Source: an uncultured Collinsella sp. (GTDB taxonomy: Bacteria; Actinomycetota; Coriobacteriia; Coriobacteriales; Coriobacteriaceae). Taken from it: 25,002 nucleotides of DNA. A model generated the notes under the pieces. The model did not search any database. It was not told the DNA's origin and saw only the letters and a program-made list of their open reading frames with translations. The position numbers and the translations under genes were made by a program. Below, piece by piece: positions 8,134-15,983 of the stretch. The DNA is taken from contig CABSNL010000028.1 of the NCBI GenBank assembly GCA_902479095.1, forward strand, positions 1 through 25,002, written 5' to 3'. Numbering within the stretch: the first letter of the stretch is position 1; each line of letters begins with the position of its first letter.

Positions 8134-8895
8134 CTAGATAAAGAGCTCGCATTCCTTCCGCACGACGCAAACCTTGCTCAGCATCTGGGAAACAGTGGAT
8201 AGTTTGTTGGGATCAAGCTTGCGAGCACCTCGCGGACATACGGCGATGCAGCGCATGCAGGAGGTGCACGCCTCGCCAGCTGCTCGCTTGGGGTCGCCTT
8301 TGTCGATAGCACCAACGGGGCACGCCGCGGCGCATGCACCGCAGGAGACACAATCCTCTGTTGCCTCGGGTGCCATGCGGTGACCTCTGGCTTGTTTATA
8401 AGGACGATTGCCGGGAATAGAGGGCTCGGATGTATCCTCAGCCAACAGCTTTTGCTGAATTTGCTGCGCAAACTCTGCGAGCTGCGCCGCATCCTGCGCA
8501 TCCGGTCGCCCAGCAGCAAACTGTCGCGCAATGGAATGTTCTGCAATGGCTGCAACTGCCGCGATCACCCGGAATCCCGCATGCTTCGCAACGTCCTCCA
8601 GCTCTACGAGCGTGTCCTCAAACGCGCGGTTTCCGTAGACGCACACCAGAACGGCCCGCGCTCCGTTGCCGTGAACCATGCCCAACCGGTCAGCCACCAC
8701 AGCCGGGATTCTACCGGCATACGCCGGCACAGAGATTACGGCCACGTCGTCCTCAGTCATCGAGACAGCGCTGAAATCTAGCCCGCTATCGGTCAGATCG
8801 ACGGTAACGGTATTCTTGCCCAGTGCCCCGGCCACAAGGCCAGACACCTTCCGCGTTCCACCCGTCGGACTAAACACAATTTCGAATACGCTCAT
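8134..8895 (-). CDS. EFR1-type flavodoxin/ferredoxin fusion protein
   Basis: A protein of 253 residues starting at the ATG at 8895, which has GGGAGGG seven bases upstream. The N-terminal about 160 residues are flavodoxin-like: the FMN phosphate loop is FSPTGGTRKV, followed by SVPAYAGRIP and VCVYGNRAFED. The C-terminal part holds two [4Fe-4S] motifs, CVSCGACAAACPVGAI and CTSCMRCIAVCPRGA, as in bacterial ferredoxins. Such proteins carry electrons between FMN and Fe-S centres in the cytoplasm; the physiological partner is unknown. It stands alone, with non-coding DNA on both sides. The last 25 residues (KVCVVRKECELFI) hold two extra cysteines outside the cluster motifs. Confidence 0.9.
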   Translation of the reverse strand: MSVFEIVFSPTGGTRKVSGLVAGALGKNTVTVDLTDSGLDFSAVSMTEDDVAVISVPAYAGRIPAVVADRLGMVHGNGARAVLVCVYGNRAFEDTLVELEDVAKHAGFRVIAAVAAIAEHSIARQFAAGRPDAQDAAQLAEFAQQIQQKLLAEDTSEPSIPGNRPYKQARGHRMAPEATEDCVSCGACAAACPVGAIDKGDPKRAAGEACTSCMRCIAVCPRGARKLDPNKLSTVSQMLSKVCVVRKECELFI

Positions 8896-9030
8896 CGAGG
8901 CACCCTCCCCTACGCCTGGCAACGCGTCAAGCCGCTTTCACATCCAGCCAGAGTATACGGCACGTGGGGTCCCCGTTTTGATGCACCAAGCACCCCAATG
9001 CACCCACCCTACGCTGTCTGCCTCTTCGTT

Positions 9031-9067
9031 TTGTATAAATTACGGTACAGATTGTATATATTTACGG
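9031..9067. promoter_or_regulatory. AT-rich direct repeat, possible promoter/operator
   Basis: TTGTATAAATTACGG (9031-9045) is followed 21 bases later, two helical turns, by TTGTATATATTTACGG (9052-9067). This is the most AT-rich spot in the region. TTGTAT and TATATA 18 bases apart also fit a plus-strand promoter reading into the 9107-9339 segment. Purely sequence-based. Confidence 0.25.
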
Positions 9068-9106
9068 GATACCGCTGTGTTCTCCCGAGGTACCCCATCC
9101 TGGCCC

Positions 9107-9339
9107 GTGCAAAAAACGGAGTATTCTGCAACGTGACCACGCCAGCACCGCCGCGGGTGGGCAAAACTGTAGGGCGCCGTATCATTCTAAGTCCCGACAT
9201 GGCGAGAATGACGCGCCCCTGCTCCGGAAAACGGCGAAATTTAACTCAAAACGCTCATAAGGGATATCTGAAGGCCACCGTTGGCAATACCGAATCGTAT
9301 GCAGCCAACTAGAGCTGCTGAATACTCCAAAAAATGCAC
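9107..9339. repeat. Inverted pair of 24-base GGAGTATTC motifs
   Basis: 9107-9130 reads GTGCA, six bases, GGAGTATTC, one base, GCA. The complement of 9316-9339 has the same pattern; only the six-base spacer (AAAAAC versus TTTTTT) and one further base differ. The two copies face each other across 185 bases with no gene. They could be ends of a small non-autonomous element or paired regulator sites. Confidence 0.4.
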
Positions 9340-9446
9340 AGAGCACCCCATGGGACCCATTGCCGCATGGCAGGAAACAGGCCCACGGCATCCTCTAGAT
9401 GCATTCCCGAGGAAATCACATTTGAACTAGCGATCGGATACGGCAA

Positions 9447-9483
9447 ACAAAAAGGGCCCCGAGCGTAGTTGCTCGGGGCCCTT
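9447..9483 (-). terminator. Rho-independent terminator of the helicase gene
   Basis: A perfect 13-bp stem (AAGGGCCCCGAGC at 9452-9464, partner at 9471-9483) with a 6-base loop, followed on the minus strand by a run of five Ts. It lies 33 bases past the helicase stop. Confidence 0.9.
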
Positions 9484-9515
9484 GGTTCACCTCACGCTAG
9501 CGTGCGATGCGTATG

Positions 9516-11765
9516 TTACTTGCGCTTGCCGCCGCCGTCACCGGGACGGCGGGAGCTGCTGCCGCGCTTGCCACCACGACTATTGCCATAGCTGCCACGA
9601 TTATCGCGACCGCCGGCACGGCCGCCGCGGGAGCCGGCCTGGTTGCCGCCACGCCCGCCACGATAGCCGCCACGACGCTCCTCGCGGGTATCGTCGTAGT
9701 TGCGCCAATCATCGCGACGATCGCGGCTGGCACGCGGGTCACGACGATCGCGCGACTCGTTAGAACGACCAGCGCCGCCGCGGCCGCCATTGCCGCGAGC
9801 ACCCTCGCGACGCTCGCCGCCGCGGCTACCGCGCTCTTCAAAGCGCTTGCCGCCACGGGACTCACCGCCACGGGCAGCACGCTCACCACGGCCCTCGCCG
9901 CCACGACGCTCATCACGGCCACCGCGCTCGTCATCGCGACCGGAACGACGACGGTCGCCCGCACCACGCTTGCCGCTACGCGAGCCACGGCCCTCGTCCT
10001 CGCGCTCGACACGACGACGGCCACCGCGATCCTCGTCCTCGCGGCGGCGGCGATGCGCCTCGCCCTGGAACTGCTTGGCACGACGCTCGGCACGGTTACC
10101 GCGCGCAGGCTGCTCAGCGGCACCAGCACCGCCGCGCACCTCGGCAGCCACCTCGCGGGCCACGCTCTCCACAGCCTCGTCCACGCGAGCCTGAACGCCC
10201 TCGCGCACGCGGGTCTTGCCGCCGCGCTTGGGACGGCTCGGACGCTCGCCATCGCCACGGCGCTCGTCGCGACCGCGGTTGGAACGACCAGCCACATCGC
10301 CGTAATCGTCGCCGTTGCGCTTGCCATCGCGACGCGCCTGCTCAAGCTTCTTCTTGCTCTTGGACTTGCCGCGTTTAGTCTTCTTCTTCACCTTAAAGGC
10401 CGCAGGGTCGCGCTCGGGATCAACCGCAGGCGGGTTGGGACCCACATGCAGGTCGCCGGCCTCGTAGATGTCGGCGGTCTTGTCCATGAGCTTCTCGATC
10501 TCGTAGAACTCATCGACGTCCTGCTCGGTCACAAACGTGATGGCCCAGCCCAGCTCACCGGCACGGCCCGTACGGCCAATACGGTGGATGTAGTCGGTCG
10601 GCTCGGCCGGCACGTCAAAGTTCACGACGTAGCGCACGTCGCTAATGTCGATGCCGCGGGCGAGCACGTCGGTTGCCACCAACACGTCGACGGTACCGTC
10701 GCGGAAGGCCGAAAGGGCACGCTCGCGCTGGGCCTGACTGCGGTTGCCGTGAATCGCGGCGGCCTTGATGCCCTTGCGCTCCAGACGACGGCAGCAGCTG
10801 TCGGCGCGGTGCTTGGTGCGCATAAAGACGATAGTGCGCTCCGGACCCTCCTTCTTGAGGAACTCGGGCAGCAGGTTGTTCTTGGCCTCGATAGACACCG
10901 GGAACACAAACTGGTCGACGGTGTCGGCGGTCGACGTGGCGGGCGCGATCTCCACGCGAGCCGGATCGCTCACCAGGTCGGTGATCTCGCCCACGGCCTC
11001 CTCGTCGAGCGTCGCCGAGAACAGCAGTGTCTGACGCTCGGCCGGCGTCTCGCGCACAATGCGGCGGACGGCGGGCAAAAAGCCCATGTCGAGCATGCGA
11101 TCGGCCTCGTCGAGCACCAGGACCTTAACCTCATCCAGGCGGCAGGCACCCTGCTCGATCAGATCGACCAGACGGCCCGGCGTGGCAACCAGGATATCGC
11201 AGCCGTACTTGAGTGCCGCGGTCTGCGGCTTGTAGCTCACGCCGCCCACGACGGTCACGGCAACATGGCCGGTGACGTCGGCGATCTTGCTCGCGACCTC
11301 GTCGATTTGCTGGGCAAGCTCGCGCGTAGGGGTGATGACGAGCATCACGGGGCCGCGGCCGTTGCCCTCGGGCTTTTTAGCACCGCGACGACGGTTGCGG
11401 CCGCCGCGCTCGCGCACGGGTTTGGGAGGAGCGATGTGCTCCAGATTATTCATGGTCGGCAGCAAAAAGGCGGCCGTCTTGCCGGTGCCGGTCTGAGCGG
11501 CGGCAAGCAAGTCGCGGCCCTCGAGCACCACGGGGATCGAGCCAGCCTGGACAGGCGTGGGCGCCGTGTAGCCCAGGTTCTCGATGGCACGAAGCATTTC
11601 GTCCGAAAGCCCCAGCTCGTTAAAGGCGGGCAGGCTCTCGGTAGCGGACTCGACGGCCTGGGCAGCATTTGCCTCGTCGGCGGCATCGAAGGCAGCCTGG
11701 GTCATGGCCTCGCGGGTCTCGTCCAGAATCTCGGCGTCCGTGACGTCGGATACAGAATTACGCAT
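9516..11765 (-). CDS. DEAD-box ATP-dependent RNA helicase with RGG-rich tail
   Basis: A protein of 749 residues; the ATG at 11765 has AAGGA upstream and is preferred over the GTG at 11801. The core has the Q motif (GYTAPTPVQAGSIP), Walker A (AQTGTGKT, about 88), PTRELA, VATPGR, DEAD (VLDEADRM, about 218), SAT, and the C-terminal motifs ATDVLARGID and HRIGRTGRAG (about 392). It unwinds structured RNA in the cytoplasm, in ribosome assembly or cold-shock mRNA handling. From about residue 440 the protein becomes a low-complexity tail of Arg, Gly, Lys, Glu and Asp with many RGG/RGE repeats. This tail is about 300 residues, longer than in most bacterial relatives, and should be disordered and RNA-binding. 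The gene stands alone with its own terminator. Confidence 0.95.
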   Translation of the reverse strand: MRNSVSDVTDAEILDETREAMTQAAFDAADEANAAQAVESATESLPAFNELGLSDEMLRAIENLGYTAPTPVQAGSIPVVLEGRDLLAAAQTGTGKTAAFLLPTMNNLEHIAPPKPVRERGGRNRRRGAKKPEGNGRGPVMLVITPTRELAQQIDEVASKIADVTGHVAVTVVGGVSYKPQTAALKYGCDILVATPGRLVDLIEQGACRLDEVKVLVLDEADRMLDMGFLPAVRRIVRETPAERQTLLFSATLDEEAVGEITDLVSDPARVEIAPATSTADTVDQFVFPVSIEAKNNLLPEFLKKEGPERTIVFMRTKHRADSCCRRLERKGIKAAAIHGNRSQAQRERALSAFRDGTVDVLVATDVLARGIDISDVRYVVNFDVPAEPTDYIHRIGRTGRAGELGWAITFVTEQDVDEFYEIEKLMDKTADIYEAGDLHVGPNPPAVDPERDPAAFKVKKKTKRGKSKSKKKLEQARRDGKRNGDDYGDVAGRSNRGRDERRGDGERPSRPKRGGKTRVREGVQARVDEAVESVAREVAAEVRGGAGAAEQPARGNRAERRAKQFQGEAHRRRREDEDRGGRRRVEREDEGRGSRSGKRGAGDRRRSGRDDERGGRDERRGGEGRGERAARGGESRGGKRFEERGSRGGERREGARGNGGRGGAGRSNESRDRRDPRASRDRRDDWRNYDDTREERRGGYRGGRGGNQAGSRGGRAGGRDNRGSYGNSRGGKRGSSSRRPGDGGGKRK

Positions 11766-12036
11766 ATGTTGTTGTTCCTTATCTGCACGCGCTATGGGCA
11801 CGGCATGCGGCCGCGCGGGCGTGCTTGGTAGTGCGCTAATACATACAAAAACAGGTGCGCACAGAGAGGACGTTGCTCAGCACGCTGGCGATCGCTTTGG
11901 CAGCCCTATCACGCGCCGTCCAGACGCAGCAGCTCTAAGCGATGGAGCAGATTCGCCGCCGGTTAGTATACCCGTGCTTCGCATGCCCCCACGTAAACCA
12001 CAGATAACGAGGCGGACGAGGTGGGCCCGGCTGATT

Positions 12037-12174
12037 GTCTCAATCTGTAACATCTACAGGGCGAATCTTCCTCTACGTGTTACAGATCGAGACAAACGGT
12101 CGACACGGTTCACAAGCGTCTCAATCTGTAACAATTACCGAGTAAAATCGGTCCTAATTGTTATAGATCAAGAC
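12037..12174 (+). repeat. 57-bp dyad repeat array A (2 units)
   Basis: Units at 12037-12093 and 12118-12174, start-to-start 81 bases. Each has arms GTCTC-A-ATCTGTAACA and TGTTACAGAT-x-GAGAC (second unit TGTTATAGAT and AAGAC). In unit 2 the stem continues AATTA/TAATT and the tip forms CCGA-loop-TCGG. The intervening 24 bases share GGTCGAC and TTCAC with the spacer of array C. The array lies in the 588-base gap between the helicase and FHA genes. The rest of that gap holds the helicase leader and, at 12241, the FHA promoter. Confidence 0.9.
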
Positions 12175-12240
12175 AGAGGGGGATTTCCGTCCAGTCCAAA
12201 CCAAATCTCTCGGTCTTCCTGCAATTTCGAACATGTGGCC

Positions 12241-12246
12241 TATAAT
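12241..12246 (+). promoter_or_regulatory. -10 box of the FHA gene promoter
   Basis: A perfect TATAAT at 12241-12246, 67 bases downstream of array A and about 107 bases before the FHA start codon. The matching -35 region (CTGCAA at 16-base spacing) is weak. A second AT-rich stretch, CTATATATTG, follows at about 12260. Confidence 0.45.
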
Positions 12247-12353
12247 GTTGCTTTGGTTACGCTATATATTGCGCAGCCATTTAATACGTCGCCCACCGGG
12301 GGCCATTAATTCCTATCGCCATATTGGCTAGGAAGCAATCAAAGGAGGTATCC

Positions 12354-13316
12354 GTGGCAGCAGAGACGCCTTGCTCGGTCCTCTATAACGATATTCGCTC
12401 GTTCGGCGGTCTTAAACATCTCGAGATCGCCCGAATGCTCATCAATGGAAACTCTTATCTCGGCAGTACCCTGCTCGAGAAATGCTCTTCCAACCGCTCG
12501 TATCTCACCCGTTACATCGTCCATCGCAAGCCTGACCAGTGCGCGCCCTCCATCTACAGCGACTTTGCCGTCACCACGCTCAACCTTTCCTCGGCAATCT
12601 GCAGCAAGCTCGGCGGCGGCGAGTCCGCCTATCGGGCAATCGCCGAGCACTATCGCGGTCCGGCCGCCAACGAAATGATGTCGGCTCTCACCAGCTACAA
12701 GCTGGACAGCCGCCTATATGCAAATGCCCTCAATCGCATCGACAACTTTGACGGCAATGCCGTGCGCGAGAAAAGCACGCTTTACCTTATGCTCTTTGTG
12801 GCAACGGGGGCGCTCGCCGATCCCGTTCAGGGCGTGGCCACCGTCGAGCGCTTTTGCGACAGCAAGACGGGCGAGCACTTTGGCACCACCGAAACTACCG
12901 TCGGACGTGGCTTTATGAGCAGCCTGGAGCAGCCGCGCACCGTCGCCCCCAACCTCAGTCTGCTCAGAACCCATGCCGACAACTGCGCCGACATGCAAAT
13001 CCATCCCCTCACACGCGATCCGCACGGCACCGTGATTGGTTCTTTGCCCAAAACCTCGCCCAGCATCACCGATGTGGGCGCCGACGCATCGCGCGAGCAT
13101 CTTCGCATTTGGCTTGAGGGTGAGCACTGGTACGCCCAGGGCCTTGGATCGACCAACGGCACGGTGCTCGAATCGGGCGCGCGCGACGGCGATATTGTGA
13201 TTGAGCCGCCGCGCGACCAACGCGAGCCCGGCAAGATCTATCCCCCCGTGGAAATCGCCAACAGCGACAGACTTCATTTGGGTCTCTATACGACATTCCT
13301 TGTCATTGTGGACTAG
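12354..13316 (+). CDS. FHA-domain protein
   Basis: A protein of 320 residues. The GTG at 12354 is chosen because AAGGAGG lies 5 bases upstream; a longer TTG-started frame from 12324 overlaps that site. The C-terminal about 100 residues form a forkhead-associated domain, which binds phosphothreonine: IGSLPKTSPSITD, ASREHLRIW (the SxxH element), STNGTVLESG, and VEIANSDRLHLG. The N-terminal 220 residues are helical and unrecognised, with no membrane segment. The membrane Ser/Thr kinase is the next gene on the same strand, so this protein is a natural substrate or phospho-reader for it; that pairing is inference from adjacency. A hairpin terminator separates the two genes. Confidence 0.88.
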   Translation: MAAETPCSVLYNDIRSFGGLKHLEIARMLINGNSYLGSTLLEKCSSNRSYLTRYIVHRKPDQCAPSIYSDFAVTTLNLSSAICSKLGGGESAYRAIAEHYRGPAANEMMSALTSYKLDSRLYANALNRIDNFDGNAVREKSTLYLMLFVATGALADPVQGVATVERFCDSKTGEHFGTTETTVGRGFMSSLEQPRTVAPNLSLLRTHADNCADMQIHPLTRDPHGTVIGSLPKTSPSITDVGADASREHLRIWLEGEHWYAQGLGSTNGTVLESGARDGDIVIEPPRDQREPGKIYPPVEIANSDRLHLGLYTTFLVIVD

Positions 13317-13319
13317 CGC

Positions 13320-13360
13320 GGACGGCGATCGAAAGACGGTCGCCGTCCGTCTTTCGTCTT
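13320..13360 (+). terminator. Terminator between FHA and kinase genes
   Basis: GGACGGCGA (13320-13328) pairs perfectly with TCGCCGTCC (13340-13348), followed by the T-rich GTCTTTCGTCTTCT. It starts 4 bases past the FHA stop codon, so the kinase probably has its own promoter. Confidence 0.75.
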
Positions 13361-13394
13361 CTACCTTCTGCGTCGTAAACGACAATGCACAGCG

Positions 13395-13455
13395 GTATAC
13401 GTGGGCAGTGCGGCTATCATGGTACTTTACCGATATCCGCACTGCTCACGTATAC
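13395..13455. promoter_or_regulatory. 24-bp inverted repeat ahead of the kinase gene
   Basis: Arms 13395-13418 and 13432-13455 match at 22 of 24 positions around a 13-base loop. Both outer ends carry the self-palindrome GTATAC followed by GTG. It ends 32 bases before the kinase ATG, inside the likely leader. It could be an operator, an mRNA hairpin or a mobile repeat; no second copy was seen in the window. Confidence 0.6.
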
Positions 13456-13487
13456 GTGCGGCAACCCATGCCAGACAAAGGAACGCC

Positions 13488-15572
13488 ATGGATACTACCG
13501 ATAGCGCCTATGGCGACAAACTCATCCGTCTCGATACGTTCGATACCGCCGTGGCGGTCGACCCCAGCGCCGAGGACGACGCCAAGCGTCGGTTTATGAC
13601 GCTTATTCTCCAGACGGCCCACCGCAACAACGGCAACATCGGGCACGTGCTGCGCGCGACCAACACGAGCGGCGAGGTCTTTGCCGTCAAGCTACTCAAG
13701 GACAACGCCATCCTTTCCGGCCAAGCCCCCGACCGCTCCGCCGAGCAATCGGCAGCGCACCTGGCCAGCACCGCCGCGCTGTTCGAGGAGTACCGTCATC
13801 TGTGTACCGTCTCGCACCTGCGCGGATTTCCGCGCGTCTATGGCTACGGATCGTGCGAGGATGACCCTCTCATCCTCATGGAGTGGGTCGAGGGCACCTC
13901 GCTCAAGCAGGCGCTGCCCCTGCTTCCGCACGACGCCTCGGGCGGGCTGACCACCCAGATGGTCGCCGCCGTCGGAAACGCCGTGCTTCGTGCGCTCTTG
14001 ATGACCCAAGGCCTCGTGAATCCGGTCATCCATCGCGACCTGTCGCCTGCCAATATCATGTTCCGCACCACCAGCCGAACGCTCGAGCAGCAGATTGCCG
14101 ACTGCTCCTTTGACCCCTGCCTCATCGACATGGGCTCCGCGACCATGGCTCTCGGCGACGACACGATCACCCGGCGCGCCGACATCTGGCGCTTTGCCAC
14201 GCCCGCATACGCCGCGCCCGAGATGCTCACGCAGGATATCGAAGGCATCGCGGCCCTTCGCCGTTCGCCGGCAATCGACGTCTATGCGCTTTCGAGCATT
14301 CTGTACCAGCTCTACAGCGGTCGCAAACCGTTTGACTTTGAGTCGACGGACGCCGCTGCAACCGGCTCGTTCTATCTCGTAAAGACCAAGACCAAGCCGG
14401 CACCGCTCGAGCCGCGCTGCGAGGGCGATGAAGCGCTTGTCCAAATCATCATGAAGGGTCTCTCAGTCGAGCAGTGCGATCGCCCTACCGAGCAGCAGAT
14501 GCTCGAGGTGCTCTCGACATACCTCACCGACGCCGAATCCGAGGGCCGCGAGGGCGCGGGCAGTGACGCCGCAATCGACATCGACTCCGGTACGCACCTT
14601 AAGGTCGACGTCGCCGGCGAGCGCGCGCGAGAGATCTTGGAACAGGCCCGGCACGATGCCATGACCCGCCGCCGGTTTATTATCGGTGGCGTCGTTGCAG
14701 CCGTTGCGGGGCTCAGCGTCATTGGGGCGGCGACCCATGGCTTTGGCATCCCCGACTACCTGGATGGCATCCGCGGTTCGCTTGACGACTACACCTGGGA
14801 TCAGCTGCAGGAGATTTCGCTCAAGATTAAGGCCGCCGAGACCCGTAGCGAGGCACGCGAGATTGCCAAGCGCTATCACCTGCTCGATGCCGATGGGCAT
14901 ATCCCCTATCCGTGTACCAAACGTGTCACGCTCACCAACGGGCTGCAGGTTGGCGCGCAGCTTGTGGGCATCCGCCACGATGAGCTTCTGGACGGGACGG
15001 GCAAGGCCGGATTGACGTTTATGTTCGATGCGGGTATTGCCGAGCGCAACGCTGCGGCTGAACCGCCGAGCGCCGGCTGGGCAGATTGCGAGCTGCGGGA
15101 ATGGCTCGACGGCGACGGCCTTAAGCTGCTGCCCAACGAGTTGCGCGCACTCATCAAATCTGTCAAAAAGATCTCGAATAACGTTGGCGCCGCCAGGAGC
15201 GCATCGTGTCTGAGCGAGCTGCCCGCGACCCTTTGGCTGCCCGCCATGGTCGAGCTGTGCGGAGCGCAGCCGCCCGAGTCGTTTGCCGAGGGCTTTCAGT
15301 ACCTGGCAGACATCTACAACGGCGAAGGCAAGGAGTACCAGCTGTTCCGCGAGCTCAAGGTAAGTCCGTATACCACGAACGAGACGATGGTCCGCCAGTG
15401 GAAGGGCAAGGACACCTGCTGGTGGGAGCGCACGGTGAGCCCCGACTCATCGGAGACCGAAGGCACGCTCTACATAAACCGTGTGGGCCACGACGGCGAC
15501 GCCTTTACGTACGCAACGCCTGCGGACAAGCCAAACAAACGAACCTGTGTGATCCCCGGATTCTGTATCTAG
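13488..15572 (+). CDS. Membrane Ser/Thr protein kinase with extracellular DUF6273-like domain
   Basis: A protein of 694 residues starting at the ATG at 13488 with AAAGGAA upstream. Residues about 35-350 are a Hanks-type kinase: AVKLLK (Lys68), HRDLSPANIMF (about 182-192), CLIDMGSA in place of DFG, and ATPAYAAPEM. The Ser after HRDL is common in bacterial kinases. A single membrane segment follows (FIIGGVVAAVAGLSVIGAA, about 397-416) preceded by RRR, so the kinase is cytoplasmic and the last 280 residues are outside. That part resembles DUF6273: WADCELREWLDGDG, LWLPAMVELCG, and WWERT. The glycine-rich loop near residue 45 (NNGNIGHVLRA) is degenerate. The outer domain may sense a cell-surface signal and the FHA protein next door may read the phosphorylation; both are inference. 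Confidence 0.9.
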   Translation: MDTTDSAYGDKLIRLDTFDTAVAVDPSAEDDAKRRFMTLILQTAHRNNGNIGHVLRATNTSGEVFAVKLLKDNAILSGQAPDRSAEQSAAHLASTAALFEEYRHLCTVSHLRGFPRVYGYGSCEDDPLILMEWVEGTSLKQALPLLPHDASGGLTTQMVAAVGNAVLRALLMTQGLVNPVIHRDLSPANIMFRTTSRTLEQQIADCSFDPCLIDMGSATMALGDDTITRRADIWRFATPAYAAPEMLTQDIEGIAALRRSPAIDVYALSSILYQLYSGRKPFDFESTDAAATGSFYLVKTKTKPAPLEPRCEGDEALVQIIMKGLSVEQCDRPTEQQMLEVLSTYLTDAESEGREGAGSDAAIDIDSGTHLKVDVAGERAREILEQARHDAMTRRRFIIGGVVAAVAGLSVIGAATHGFGIPDYLDGIRGSLDDYTWDQLQEISLKIKAAETRSEAREIAKRYHLLDADGHIPYPCTKRVTLTNGLQVGAQLVGIRHDELLDGTGKAGLTFMFDAGIAERNAAAEPPSAGWADCELREWLDGDGLKLLPNELRALIKSVKKISNNVGAARSASCLSELPATLWLPAMVELCGAQPPESFAEGFQYLADIYNGEGKEYQLFRELKVSPYTTNETMVRQWKGKDTCWWERTVSPDSSETEGTLYINRVGHDGDAFTYATPADKPNKRTCVIPGFCI

Positions 15573-15614
15573 AGAGCGGGCGTCTTGCCGTGACGGGACC
15601 CCTCCCCGGCAATT

Positions 15615-15831
15615 GTCTCGATCTGTAACACTAGCTCGGCAGATACAGGTCTAGATGTTACAGAACGAGAGAAACCCCAACCCCGCGAGACAACATCTCG
15701 ATCTGTAACATCTAGCAGGCAAAACGGTCCCCAGATGTTACAGATTGAGACGTTAAGTTGTGGCTCGATGTAATGTCTAGATCTGTAACAGTTATTCGAC
15801 AAAAACGGGTCTAGTTGTTACAGGTTGAGAT
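15615..15831 (+). repeat. 57-bp dyad repeat array B (3 units)
   Basis: Units at 15615-15671, 15695-15751 and 15775-15831, exactly 80 bases start to start. Left arms read (G/A)TCT(C/A)GATCTGTAACA and right arms TGTTACAG followed by AACGAGAG, ATTGAGAC or GTTGAGAT. In the second unit the stem extends with TCT/AGA in place of the TTA/TAA seen elsewhere, which looks like covariation. The array begins 43 bases after the kinase stop and ends about 75 bases before the copper promoter. Confidence 0.9.
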
Positions 15832-15905
15832 GTTTGGCAGGGACGGTCCATCGGCCAACCAACCGCCCTCATCTGTAACGAAATGTCATACATTTCTTTC
15901 TGTAC

Positions 15906-15936
15906 TGGACACCCCCAGGGGGTATGGGTGTATAGT
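15906..15936 (+). promoter_or_regulatory. copA promoter with CsoR-type operator
   Basis: The perfect palindrome ACCCCCAGGGGGT (15911-15923) lies between a -35-like TGGACA (15906-15911) and a -10-like TATAGT (15931-15936). GC-rich TACCCC/GGGGTA dyads of this kind are the usual CsoR operator, and csoR is encoded three genes on. The 19-base spacer is longer than standard and is also seen at MerR/CueR promoters. Confidence 0.7.
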
Positions 15937-15983
15937 ATCAGCAGGTTAACAATTCCAACACCGAACCACAGAAAGGAGAAGCC

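Larger units (their letters stand above)
8896..9446. other. Long intergenic region without a supported gene
   Basis: About 550 bases between the divergent-side end of the EFR1 gene and the helicase terminator. Open frames here lack ribosome sites and recognisable sequence. It contains an AT-rich direct repeat (9031-9067) and an inverted pair sharing GGAGTATTC (9107-9130 and 9316-9339), both listed separately. The bounded segment 9107-9339 is about 233 bases and might be a small non-coding element. Confidence 0.5.

Noticed and set aside
8998..9312. A 104-codon plus-strand frame in the intergenic region
   Set aside because: No ribosome site and no recognisable sequence; it runs across the AT-rich direct repeat and one of the inverted motifs.
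9507..11831. A 774-codon plus-strand frame rich in Ala and Thr
   Set aside because: It is the antisense of the helicase gene; its low complexity mirrors the RGG tail.
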